64,000 nt of DNA from Leptobrachium leishanense (taxonomy: Eukaryota; Chordata; Amphibia; Anura; Megophryidae): contig CM019063.1 of assembly GCA_009667805.1 (NCBI GenBank), positions 190,336,661-190,400,660 on the forward strand. The letters are read 5' to 3'. A model generated the notes under the pieces. It ran no database searches. It worked only from the letters and a program-made list of their open reading frames with translations, and was not told where the DNA came from. The position numbers and the translations under genes were made by a program. Shown here one piece after another: positions 46,601 through 59,500 of the stretch (the stretch's first letter is position 1; each line of letters opens with the position of its first letter).

Positions 46601-49600
46601 AACATTAACTTCTCCATACAACCCCTCTGGTTTTACCCCTTAAGATAATTTTATATCTTATTTTCTGTCCAGAGCAATGCAAGCTCTCCAATCCTCTGGA
46701 CAAGTCAAGCTGCCAGTGTCCTACAAGCCGGAGCATGTCACGTGGCCGCAGGTGGGGAGAGAGAGCTCATAATGCCTAGACTCAGTGTTCCTTTCAACCA
46801 TGGATCTCAAACTCCAGTTCTCCAGATGATTCTTAACTACAACTCCCATGATTGTCTGAGCATCTGTTGCATTTAAAGAATTCTTAGAATTGTAGGTACT
46901 CAACATCTGGGGGGCCAGAGTTTCAGATCCCTGCTTTAAACCAAATCCCTATGTTCAGTTACCAGAGAGTATCCGAATTGCTCTTCTTCAAAGCCCTGAA
47001 GGTCAAATATCGGTCTCGGGCTGACATACGAGGCTTGTAGAACTTCATCATCCCATCAAAATGGCGAAACGAGATACCTGGGGATGCCTGGAAAAAGGAG
47101 AAAAAAAAAATAAAAACAGGTTTGCAGACGTAACATTTTGGTCTCAGACTTGAAGTGATTTGTTGACTGCTTGGATGAACTAATGCTGACAGATTAATCT
47201 ACAAAAGCACATTGCAAGACACAAAGGGGAAAAAAAAGAGTGGAAAAACAATGAGACAGAAGTTAGATCGTCTAATTGTAGCAAAGCAGAGAACAAGGAT
47301 TGACAAACAGTGCTGTTTTGTATTGTCCATCTAATAAAAAATACTTGGATATTTCCTTGTGGTTTTTCTATGGCCCAAACATTATTAGCAAAAAATTAAG
47401 GAGTTTGCAAGGACAATTTTCTCATAGCACTTCAGGGTCCACAGCCTTCTTTCCCCAAATAAAATAACAGGGAATGCAAATGAAGGGTCCTTGAACCTTG
47501 CGATAGTATTTCCAAAAACATAGCCTGGAAGTATATCAGATTTTGGAAACAAACAGCATACGCCATACAACAGAAGTAGGTAGGTACCTCTCAGCCTGCA
47601 TCTGAAAGGCACAGATTTACTAAAGGTCTTTTTTTGGTACTCAGGACATGAAGACAATGCTTGTTATACCTAACCTGGCATTCTGAACACTAGTACACCT
47701 CACAGCAACTTACTGCTTCCACCTCAGGATACCTGTGAGTTGAGGAGCAGTTGGTAACTGTGCTGCATGGCCGTGCGCTTGTGCAACAGCAAAGACTTGA
47801 ACTTCTTCTTCTCTATATCATTGAAAGTGTCGAAAACGACTGCCAGGAGCTGTGAAGGAAGCAATCAGCATGTTCATCTCAGTCTCTTTAGCAGGTGATC
47901 TGATTAATAGACCTTCATAGTCCACACAAATTGAAACAACCTCTGGTTACATCAGAAGGCTTACATGTATGCAGTGCAAAGACCATCACTATTTCCAAAT
48001 GGGTTAAAGATGTACCTAAAATGGGAAGTATTAATGGCCACATTACACCCTATTAAGGATGTGACAATTGAGACCTTATAAACTGTCCATGTTATCCGTT
48101 CAACACATCACTGTTGTGATAGGGCTGTAATGAGAGCATGGCGATTGCAGAACCATTTGCAAAGGTATAAAAGGGGTTGCAATGCACAGGATCTCCAGTG
48201 CCAATTAGGGGACTACACATACACATCTAGACATTATCGGCTCTATTACATTCTTTGCGCAAATTCATCCGCGCAGGGCAATTTTTTTGCGCGCAGCGTT
48301 AAGGGTTATCGCGTGAAAATTAATGGTGCCATTACGATCCGAACGCATTTTCCCAAAAATAACATTCAGAAAAACGACACACAAAACGAAGAGTAAGGCT
48401 AGGGTCAGACGAACGCATTTTTCACGTCGCTCGTGAAAAAGTGCGTTCGAACGAATGGACGTATTTTTTCACAGAATACGCGATAGCGGTCATACGATGA
48501 GCATTTTCGTCCGTGATTTTGTACGGATCATCAATAAAACACTTCTTGCGTCTGGACGTTATGTTGGCCGGACATTAGCAGCGTCTGACGTCTCCTAATC
48601 ATGCAAACATGCCGCTAGCGGATGCAGCACACTCTGAACGTCAGTACTAGCGGTATCACGTTCTCGAAAAAATGCGTTTGTTTGCCGCTTGCGATGCGCG
48701 GCCGTACTTCGTATATTGCCCGTCGTTGGCCATCATTTGCTGCTACTACGGCCGTGATAAAGTGCGGCTGCACGCGCGTTCGTCTGACCCTAGCCTAATA
48801 TGCGCGCAGTAACGTAGCGCACGGAAATCAGTGTGCGGACTGTTTTTTTCGCCGGATTCAGCCAATCAAAATTAAGAACCTTAATTGACATCATAAACAA
48901 CGAATGGTGCAGCGCCACACAACATGCATCCACCACCGGGGTGCCCAGATAGCCAATCTCAGGATATAGTGGTTTCCCCTATACCATTGCACACAATAAC
49001 GAAATCAATAACCTGGATCGGCGCAAATACTGCTCTCTGGGGTCCTGGAGTCTCGTATATATATATAATAAAGAGAGAGACAATAATAGTGCAACACTGT
49101 TATATACAATGTACTATGAATATATGTGGTGTAGACCCCACTTACAAGTGTAGAGCCGTACACTGGCTCTAAGTGGGTCCAGGCATGCGGGTAATTATCT
49201 TCAGTTTCTCAGGTGACCCCCACCTTACAGCAAAGTTTTTCCTTTTTCTTTATCCGAAGTTTAAGCGGTAGAAAGGAAAACAGGAAGAGAAATCCTTGTG
49301 TAGATCCACAAATTAAGGTCACAATATTATGTACAGTTGGAGTTGTACTCACATTTTGTGGAGCTCACATAGCTCATGGATATATGCCCATAGGTTTTTT
49401 TTAGTAGGAGAAAAGCCCAGAAGAAAAACCACCGATGTTTGCAGGAATCAATGAAGCAGGAATCAGGATAGGAGATGAAAAAAAATAAAATTTATTTAAA
49501 ATATAATTAAAATCACCACCAGAACGCGTTTCGCGTTTTCACATGCGGCGAAACGCGTTCTGGTGGTGATTTTAATTATATTTTAAATAAATTTTATTTT

Positions 49601-52600
49601 TTTTCATCTCCTATCCTGATTCCTGCTTCATTGATTCCTGCAAACATCGGTGGTTTTTCTTCTGGGTTTTTCTCCTACTAAAAAAAACCTATGGGCATAT
49701 ATCCATGAGCTATGTGAGCTCCACAAAATGTGAGTACAACTCCAACTGTACATAATATTGTGACCTTAATTTGTGGATCTACACAAGGATTTCTCTTCCT
49801 GTTTTCCTTTCTACCGCTTAAACTTCGGATAAAGAAAAAGGAAAAACTTTGCTGTAAGGTGGGGGTCACCTGAGAAACTGAAGATAATTACCCGCATGCC
49901 TGGACCCACTTAGAGCCAGTGTAGGGCTCTACACTTGTAAGTGGGGTCTACACCACATATATTCATAGTACATTGTATATAACAGTGTTGCACTATTATT
50001 GTCTCTCTCTTTATTATATATATATATACGAGACTCCAGGACCCCAGAGAGCAGTATTTGCGCCGATCCAGGTTATTGATTTCATTTTCTTAATTGACAT
50101 CAATTTACCTTAATTGACTTAAGTTTTTGCACCTGTCAAAGCAAATCTGAGTATATATGCTGCAGCAAAAACACGCACGAATTCACAATTTTTTTGTTTG
50201 GGTATGTGTAGAATGTGTAACTATACTGTGTATTTATTTTTTTGTGCTGGTGTTTTTCGTTTCGGCCAGAACGTTCCGATTTGCAGTTACCACCAGCTTT
50301 TCAAAGAAGTTAAAATTATGCGCACAAACGTTGTTCGTTTTAAGATGCGCATCGATTGTAATACCATCCGCGTACCAGCGCATCAACGAATTTGCTTTCA
50401 CAATGTTAAGTATAGGACGCGCACAGTTCATCACGCTCGCGCAGATCCATCCGCATTAAACGATAACACGCATCGCTTGCGCGAACGTTGTAATACGACA
50501 TTCAGCGCAAAGGGTTTTGCCCCTCGCGCAAATGCGCATTTGCGCGCGCAAAAACAAATGCGTGAAGAATGTAATAGGGGCCTATGGCTGGCACTCTACT
50601 GCTGTTGCTTTTGTTTGAATGCAATGTCTCTATTCTAGCACTTAATAAACATGCTACTCTCAAAAATGTGAACACATGCAAAGCACAAATAAGTATCATT
50701 TTCTGAGTTCCGAACCATCATCTTACCACTGAATGCAAGTAAAAGAAAGAAATTGTGTCCTCTGTTGTAATGGTAAGGTCATGGAAGAAAAAACTACATT
50801 TACACACAGACACACAAATGGATTCCAGCAATGAATTGGTTAAAAATCTGCTAATTTTATAGTGAATCCCTAGCTCAACACCTTTCAAATTCTTTGTCTT
50901 CACAAATGTTAAGCTATCCTGTCAGTGTACACCCTGAAACAAATTTACTGTGATTCACAGAAGTGGTCGATACACAAGCGATGACCAAAGTAGTGGCAAA
51001 CTCACAAGGTTTATGATGAAGTAAAGCTCAATGGACAGATAGACAATGAAGAAGATGCAGGACCAAGGGTTCAGAGAATATGCCGGCATCATGACATCTG
51101 GGAAACTGTAAGGCAAGAAGAGATCTGTGATTTCAATAGGCGCCTGAGCTTTCAAAACTCATAGAAAGAATAAAGTGGAGCAACTTACTTAGCAGTTGTC
51201 AGAAGCACAAATAGGTTGACCAGGCTATTCTCTAGTGTGCTAAAATACTGGGAAATAAAAATACAGATGTGAAATAGACACTAAAAGATAAAAGACTATC
51301 AGGGTTATACAAAGAGATCCGAATTGGGGCCGAAAGGTAAATGAACAGTGAAAATCAGTGCACGGTTACCTTTCCTGGCCATTCGGCTATCCAGAGAGCA
51401 GGCAGTTCGCCAAATGTTGGCGAACTGCCTGCACATATGGTGCCTGTTCGAGGGCAGTGAAAGCCCCATAGATAAGCAATGCTTCGTCTTCAGAGAAAAA
51501 CCAGCATGGAAAAGTTGCAGAATTGCCCTGCTGTTCGGTGGTTTTATGCAGCAGATTTATTCAGGCGAATCCCATAGGCTTCAATGTTAAAAATATTCCC
51601 GTTTTAATTCAATATCTAATAAACCGTTGATTATAATATTCTGTAATAAAAACTCTTTATAGATTTTTTTAGGATCTTTTTTTTAAATCGTTTTATTTTC
51701 TTTTTTCTGTAACAGCCCTTTTATTATCATTCATTGGATCATATATGTAAATTTCAGCCATTTTCATTCTGTGGTTTCTTTGCAAAGAGCATTTCACTTT
51801 TCAAACATTCAAACGTACTGTTTTTTTTTTCTTCTTCACTCCATTCGTCTGCGGTGTCGGGTATTTCCGGTGGCTGCGCTGCGCTGTGATTGGCGGCTGC
51901 TCGGGTTTCTCCGGCGCGTTCGGCGGGGTTAATACAGATGTTTTTGTGGCTTTCGGTGTGCGTTCGCTGGGTTTTGCGGTGAGTGTCCGTCAGGTTTGCG
52001 GCGGCTTTTCCCTGCACTACGATGGCCCTGTGGTGCTTACTGAATACACCGCAGGGTCGCCGAAATGGGATCGCCAAATCGCACCGAATTGAACAGAACG
52101 AATAGTCACCAAACGTGCGGTGACTTTTCGATTCTCTTTGAATAACCCTGAAAGTTAAGAGCTAATCGGAAATTCTTACATACATCCCAAATAACATATA
52201 TATATACACACACATATATATATACAATCGCGTCCTGCACTCATGTCTCCATTCCTTTAGCCTTACCGCAACCATCTCCAGCCAACATCAACAATTGAAA
52301 AAATGAAGAGAGAAGGCCTGAAAAATTCAGGAGGCCTGATAAAGTAATTGTAATTTTATAAACAGCATCAACGTTTCAATCCCAAAATTCCAACCTGGAT
52401 TTTCATTAGGAAAATATATATATAATAAACACACACAATATGTAGGACACCCCCCCCCCCCCGGTCTTCATTAAAATCTTCAATCTTTATTCAAAAAAAT
52501 TTAAAAATGGTTCAACATCCTGAATATCAATACGGTCATACAAAGACCCTGACGTAGGTTGAAAAAGATAGATATGTTTGGAATAACAGAAATATACAGG

Positions 52601-55600
52601 TATGGGTGAAGCACCCACAGGAAAATGTATATGTATCCCTCTTTGCTCAACACTTTTGTTGTGGTCTCTATAGAAAAAAAAAAGTGTATATACTGTAGCG
52701 CTAGCTAGCCGGCTATTCGCTAAGATGAGGGAATACATAGACATATATATATATTTATGGGTAAATCAGTCCTTGGTTCTTCGATCTTTTAAATACACTT
52801 GGAAAAAGACCATTGCGCAATATATCTGAAAATTACATAACTCAATCACCAAGGTTAATCACGCATGATTGAGTTATATATTGTTCAGATATACTGCACA
52901 ATAGTCTTCTTTTGTTTTCAGCTTCTTTCCAAGTGTATTTAAAAGATCGAAGTACCAAGGACTGATTTACCCATAAATATATATATTTGTAAAGGTTCCC
53001 TCCAATTGTGGATGTTGAAAAATGTATGATATGTATAGGTCTATGTATTCCCTCATCTGAGTTGGTGAACAGTCGGCTAGCGCTACACTCCATGTTTGGA
53101 ATAATGATTGAAATATTTAACGAAGACCCTTTAATGCATACTACATATGGTGTACATATAATTAGCCTATTGATTATAGCAATGGGGCATATTCAAATGT
53201 CGAAGGTTTCACAAACAAGCACTGCCTGATGCACAGGTGTTAACCAACAGAAAACTAAAAAACACCACAGTAACCGACATAACCTACCGGGTCAGTAAGG
53301 TTTGGAGAAAACAAATAGAAACCTAAAAAGAAATTAAAAAAAAATTACAAGTTATTAATCTAACTGTATTAATATTTAAAACAATTGTACGTTTTCAGTC
53401 CCTACAGACCAGAGATACCTAAAGAGACCTCAATGTGCCACCACACATATTTATTTCAGACAATTATGAGAACTAAAAGGAACCAGTTGGATGTAAATAT
53501 TGATAGTGTAGACCAATAGCACCCATCGGTCCTCTAGCATTGTCCAATTTGTTTAGTACTGTATATTGCAAGATAAAAAATTATTTGCGACACTGCAGGC
53601 ACAACATAGAAGTGATGGAAAATTTGTGAAAGAGGCAAGTGTCTAAAAAGTAGGGATGCACCGAAATTTCAGCCACTTTCGACCAAAAGGAAAAAAAAGG
53701 GCAGAAAAAATTAAAATTTAGCAGAAAATCAGTCATACGAACCCGGGCCTGGAGGCCCGGCCAAGCCGGGGACTCGCCTTAGCCTGAAGGTCAGCACTGT
53801 TTGGTTGGAGGCTTCCCCTCAGGCTAGTGACTAATCACTAGCCTGGGGGGGAAGCTTCGAACCAGCGGAGAAGCTGTCACCGGTCCGGCAGTTGGCAGGG
53901 TCAAAGGTTTCCGGCCCCGTGATGTCATCTTGCGACCAGAGCCTCTGACTCTGTGCGCAAAGGGAGTGTGAAGGTGGACTGCGCTGGAGACCGCAGTAGG
54001 AGCGTGGAGGCCGAAATTTGTGATTGTAGGCAAGTATGTTATGTGAATGTAGGCAAGTATGTTATGTGAATGTAGGCAAGTATGGGAATGTAGTTGTCAC
54101 TCCCCAATCAGTCATTCGAACCTGGGCCCTGGAGCCCCCGACTCTGCTGGGCCTGGAGACCGGGACGAGCAGTGGGCTCCTCTAGGCCTGGAGACCTCCA
54201 GGCTCAGGCGAGTCTCCGGCCCAGGTTCGGATTCCTGATTTTCGGTTTCAGCCTCGGTTTTCGGCCGAGTTCCGTCTCCATCATCGGTCTCCGCCCGAAA
54301 TTTTCATTTCGATTTATCACTAATAAGGCTAATGTCAGATGAAAGCAGTCTGAGCGCACTCTGCGAGCGTAAAGGAAGGATGTACTGACGGAAGATACTG
54401 TAGACACCACACAGTCCGTTTTTCTTGACGGACGCAGAAAAAAAAGGGAATTATGGGAAACAAAATTAATATGAAAAATGACACAAATTGGTACATGATA
54501 TGAAAAGCCATTGTGTGCGTCAAGGTGCTGGACGTCGCAAATGCGCTCCGTCTGACTTTGTGTCATCACACACACAGAACGCTATGTGGACATGGCGCAC
54601 TCTGCACGTCTGTGGTAGCAGTTTTACGTTCTTGCCTAACTTGCATCCGTTTGCCACATGTGTTGTGCGTCCGCACTTTGGTGTACACGTACTTCGTGTG
54701 TGGGTCTCTATTGATCATGATTCTATGCTACGACGGACGTTAAACTGTGCGGCAACACGGACGTGATCACTGCGTTCGTCTGACGCCGGCCTATAAAGGA
54801 TTATAATATATATTTATTTATAAAGGATTTTACCAGGAAGGATACATTGAGATTTCTCTCGGTTTCAAGTATGTCCTGTCGTGCGAACACAGATTTATAA
54901 AACTAAAATAAATCCATCTCCTTTGCCAATAGTCATAATTTTTTCCAAAGATATGTGCCAATGTAAGAGCAATGCATACTGGGAATATTTGACACTGGAA
55001 ACAAGAAATGCCCTTAAAACCACATTTCAACTACCACACTAAAGAATGTGTAGGCACGGTGTCACCAAGTTTAGTCAGTTTAGTGGTGAGCATGAGAAGA
55101 TTGTGTCCTCATCACTGGAGGTGTGGCAAATACAGATGCTAGAACTCATTGAACAGTATTGTATATGAAGAATTATACATTCATTTCTTGGGAGTGATCA
55201 TACGTGGAAAAAAAATGATTTTATTAATGCCAGGATCATTAGAAAGAAGCAAGACAGAGACTCTCCTAGGCATATGAAAAAAAAACAGTGTGGTGGGACA
55301 GGCGCTTCTTCCAGCCAGTGTGGGTGTTCTTTAAGATGTTCCCTCTATTTAGATGGGGTCTAGCCCTCAAATAAAACAGAAACAAATATATGAATAAACC
55401 CCTTTAGGGAGAATTGACTCACATCTTTCAGTGTCTCAAGATCAGACACTAGATGTAACAGCAACCGGCAGCTTTAGGAATGCCGGATTCCCCTTGCTGT
55501 ACTCCAGCGCCTTCTTTCCGCTCCTCAGCAGCAATCCAGGATTGTAGCAGTATAAGTGAAAATCAGCACGCAGGGGGTGTAAGATTAATTAATTTATTAA

Positions 55601-56470
55601 GGTAAAATAAATAATTTCAGTATAAAAAGTGCATCTAAACGAGTTTCGTGGTATAAAGCCACTTCCTCAGTAGATGCCAAGTGGCTTTATACCACGAAAC
55701 GCGTTTAGATGCACTTTTTATATTGAAATTATTTCTTTTACCTTAATAAAATAATTAATCTTACACCCCCTGTGTGCTGATTTTCACTTATACTGCTACA
55801 ATCCTGGATTGCTGCTGAGGAGCGGAAAGAAGGCGCTGGAGTACTGTAAGGGGAATCCGGCATTCCTAAAGCTGCCGGTTGTTGTTACATCTAGTGTCTG
55901 ATCTTGAGACACTGAAAAATGTGAGTCAATTCTCCCTAAAGGGGTTTATTCATATATCTACCTGACATACTGCGCAATATATTTGTTTCTGTTTTATTTG
56001 AGGGCTGGACCCCATCTAAATAGAGGGAACATCTTAAAGAACACCCCCACTGGCTGGAAGAAGCGCCTGTCCCACCACACTGTTTTTTTCATATGCCTCT
56101 CTTTGAGGAATTGGGATATTTCCTCTAGTGAGTGGAGACGAGCTGCTGATGTAGCCCACCCTAGACTTCTGTATAGGTCCACAATAACATACTGAACTGT
56201 TCCCTATTGGACTCTGCACCCACCCCCTTGAGATGGTCCCATTCCTATGTTTATCGCTATGATTTCCTTCTATTGGACCCTGCACTCCCCCCCCCCTTGA
56301 GATGGCCCGTCCCTATGTTTATTGCTATTACTGGCTGATTCCATCCCCCCACCCCCTCCCTTTTTATTGATATAGTTATCTTGAGTGAATATCAATACGG
56401 GCGGACTTCTTGCAGACCTTGGCACGTAGGACTCTGAGACCATTGGGACGTCAGGTATTCTGCCCTCCCC

Positions 56471-56501
<31 letters not shown>

Positions 56502-59500
56502 GTGGCTGAGGGACACTGGGTGGTCCTGGGCGTGCCACTTGAGCGGCCACCATGGCTCTGGCCGTCTCTCCTGGCCCTAGGTCCCCCGGCCCTGTGATCT
56601 CTTCTATGGCCCCCAGAATACCTTACGTTTCCTGGGGTGAGCCAGGAATGTCACACTCTTGGGCGATCCCCACTTCCCCCTTTTTTTTTTTTTTTTAAAT
56701 TTACTTTAGGGGGAGAAAAAAGAAACAAACTATTTTTCCTGATGTCCCTCTGCACTCTCTGCCAGGCTCTGTTTTTGATGTCGTTTATCCTCCCCTGCCC
56801 CCTTTTTTACCTACGGTTTATTGTTATTCTCCCGCTATGTGTCTTTTGAAAGTGCGGATTACTGTATTGATGACTTACATGTAAAATAAAACCTTGAATA
56901 CAAAAAAAAAAAAAAACATACTGAACTGTTTCATCACCACAATCCCTATCCCACTCATTATCACTACATTCAGTGAAATCCATTGGGAAGACATTCTCAT
57001 AAGAAACCACTAGGTGGCGCCTGACATTCAGACCTTTGTGTATTTCTTTACAGAGACTCTCCTAGCACAACATATAATCTAGTAACTCAGGGCTCAAATT
57101 TCAAGTACCAAGCTACTAACCAGGCAATAAGAGTTACTCGCCACTAGTTGCTCCACCTAACCCCTACCCAGCCATTAACTCTGCCCCTAAACACACACCC
57201 TTAAATTATTTTATGAAATTACACTGTTGAAGGTTTTATTTATAATAAAGTTACAAAAATAACATTAATATCCAGACATCAGACCCCAGATACATGTATA
57301 CCCAGTCAGAGCCCAGTGTGAGCAGAGCGAGGAGGCAGGGAAGCTCCTCTCCAGCCCCTGCCAGTGACAGAAACGAGCTTGGCCAGGTTAGGCAGCTGAT
57401 GTCTGCCACCGTGCAGCCTGGGGAAGGGGAGCTGCATGGTGGCACCACTGAAATACGCAGCATGAGAAATAATTTATCGTGCTGCCTTCGTGTGCATTTC
57501 CACTCGCCAAATGCTAGTAGGTGAATGGAAATTTTGAGCTCTGTAGTAACTCATTCTCTTTGCATAGAAAATGATACAAACAAGTAACCCTAACTCTCAG
57601 TCTATTCATCAACCATGTAAAAATATAATATTCGTGCAGCAGTGTAAAAGACCACTGGATCACCAACACGATTGATTGTGCATAACAAAATTCGAAACTG
57701 ATATGTAATTGCAGGTAAGTACAGATTTTTTTTCTTAATCCACGTTCACCAGTATTGATACACAGAAAAATCTATACGTAACTACAGTTACATATACGTA
57801 AGCATCCGATTTTAGTACTGCACAATTATAACATTGGTGATCCAATGGGTATTTTACACTGGTGTAGGAATAATATATTTCTGTAAGGTTGATGAATGCG
57901 CAAACAAATATTGTTGTATACCCACACACAGTACCATCTCATTTTTCAATGAAGACTTTGTTGTTGGAGTGCTGCGATCTTTTCTATTTTTTTATTCAGA
58001 TCTGAATATCTTTAAATATTGTATTATAACTTGCCTCATCACCGAAAGGCATCAAAACATTAGTAACTGAAATGCATGGTGGTCTAACAAATTGTGTTCA
58101 CAGTGTTAGAGTGAGGGAGTATATGGAATTCCATCGCTCACATAAAGAGAAACCGCTTCAAAATAGAATTATGATGCCAGGCCAGAGTTTAATTCCTTCA
58201 AAACCTGTCATCTCTTTCTTTCCAGCCTTGCCAATTCTTAAGTATACAGAGCACCCTCCACCCTATGTGTGATTGTCACATAAGTCTTAAGCCTGTAATA
58301 ATTAACAATATAACATCAGTCTTACCCAATATGGCAAATATGACCATGAAGAAAAGAAGGAGAATAAGGATGTCTATGAAAGGTGGCAGAGACTGGAATA
58401 TCTGACGCAGATTCCTGCAGATAAAAAAAAAAAAAAATCTTTATTTATTTGTTTATAAAGTATTTTACCAGGAAGGATACATTGAGATTTCTCTCGTTTT
58501 CAAGTATGTCCTGGGTTCAAGAACGTTGAAATGTTACAGAAATACAAAGTAATAAAATACAAGATATTAAAAAAAAAACACACAAATATACAGATTAACA
58601 GAAAATAAATATGTAGGAAATAGTCATTATGTTACATGTTTACAGGTGCATTCTGTATTGAGGTATGTTAAAAGGGAGCATGAGTGACATAAGACTGGGG
58701 GAAGATTTGATGGTGTCTGGGAGGTTATTCCATAATTGCGGTGCTCTGTAGGAAAATGAGGACCGAGCTACTGTCTTTTTGTATTGTGGTATTGTAAGTA
58801 AGGTGCTGGTCCTGGATCGGAGGTTATAGGATGAGGGAACTGCTGGGGGAAGCAGTCTATTCAGGTAGGGTGGTAGCTTCCCAGAAAAGCTCTTAAGCAA
58901 TGGTGGGTCGCGTGGGCCTCAACAACTAATATAAATAGTTTAGTCAAGTGTTCTCATATAACAAACAATAAATCTAATAAAAAAAACTAGAGACGTAAAA
59001 AATTAACCACAACTTCTGATTTTTAGACATCATATTATCTTGGTAGTTGTTTAACCCTGGTGCTGTGTGAATTGCATTCTTTGACCATTGCTAAGCATGT
59101 CATCTGGCAGATCTGTGAGGAATCACCTAATCCAGCTAAGGATATCAAAATAGAAATAATATTTAAAAAAACAAATATCACCTCCGTACAGCTCCACAAT
59201 ATCTACAATCCACCAGGAAAATTGGGCGCAGGGCTCGTGTTACTCGCACGTGTGAGGTCTGTCTCACAAGCACAACGATGGCTTCAATAATCTGCACAAG
59301 CAGGACACAACTCTGTAAACAAAAAAGGATGTATAATTCTACAATGTAACATGCAACCTTTTACCATTTTGTTAAGTGCAGACAAAATGCGCCCATGAAT
59401 GTGTTACATAGGAGCGTCTGACCTTCAGCATGGTTCTGCGGTGCTTTAGAAAGATCCTCCAGCCAAGCCACCTCAACTTCATGGTCACCTCAAACATCAC

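Larger units (their letters stand above)
48239..50582. mobile_element. GGCTCTATTACATTC element with two nested insertions
   Basis: Ends GGCTCTATTACATTCTTTGC and GAAGAATGTAATAGGGGCC match 23447-24173. Removing the Harbinger MITE (399 + 3 bp) and the hairpin insertion (1195 + 14 bp) leaves 733 bp, against 727 bp for the uninterrupted copy. Confidence 0.85.
55270..57049. mobile_element. Hairpin (foldback) insertion FB2
   Basis: Arms at about 55270-55663 and 55680-56096 are inverted copies around a 16-bp spacer. A roughly 22-bp insertion is present in the right arm. The one-sided tail to the right (56099-57049) is itself split by a poly(A) retro-insertion. ACAGAGACTCTCCTAG at 55254-55269 and 57050-57065 is an exact 16-bp duplication. 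The centre carries a hammerhead-like motif (55631-55677, minus). Confidence 0.9.

Noticed and set aside
49213..49869. Two identical 63-codon frames on opposite strands
   Set aside because: They are produced by the palindrome of FB1. A/T-rich and with no homology that I recognise.
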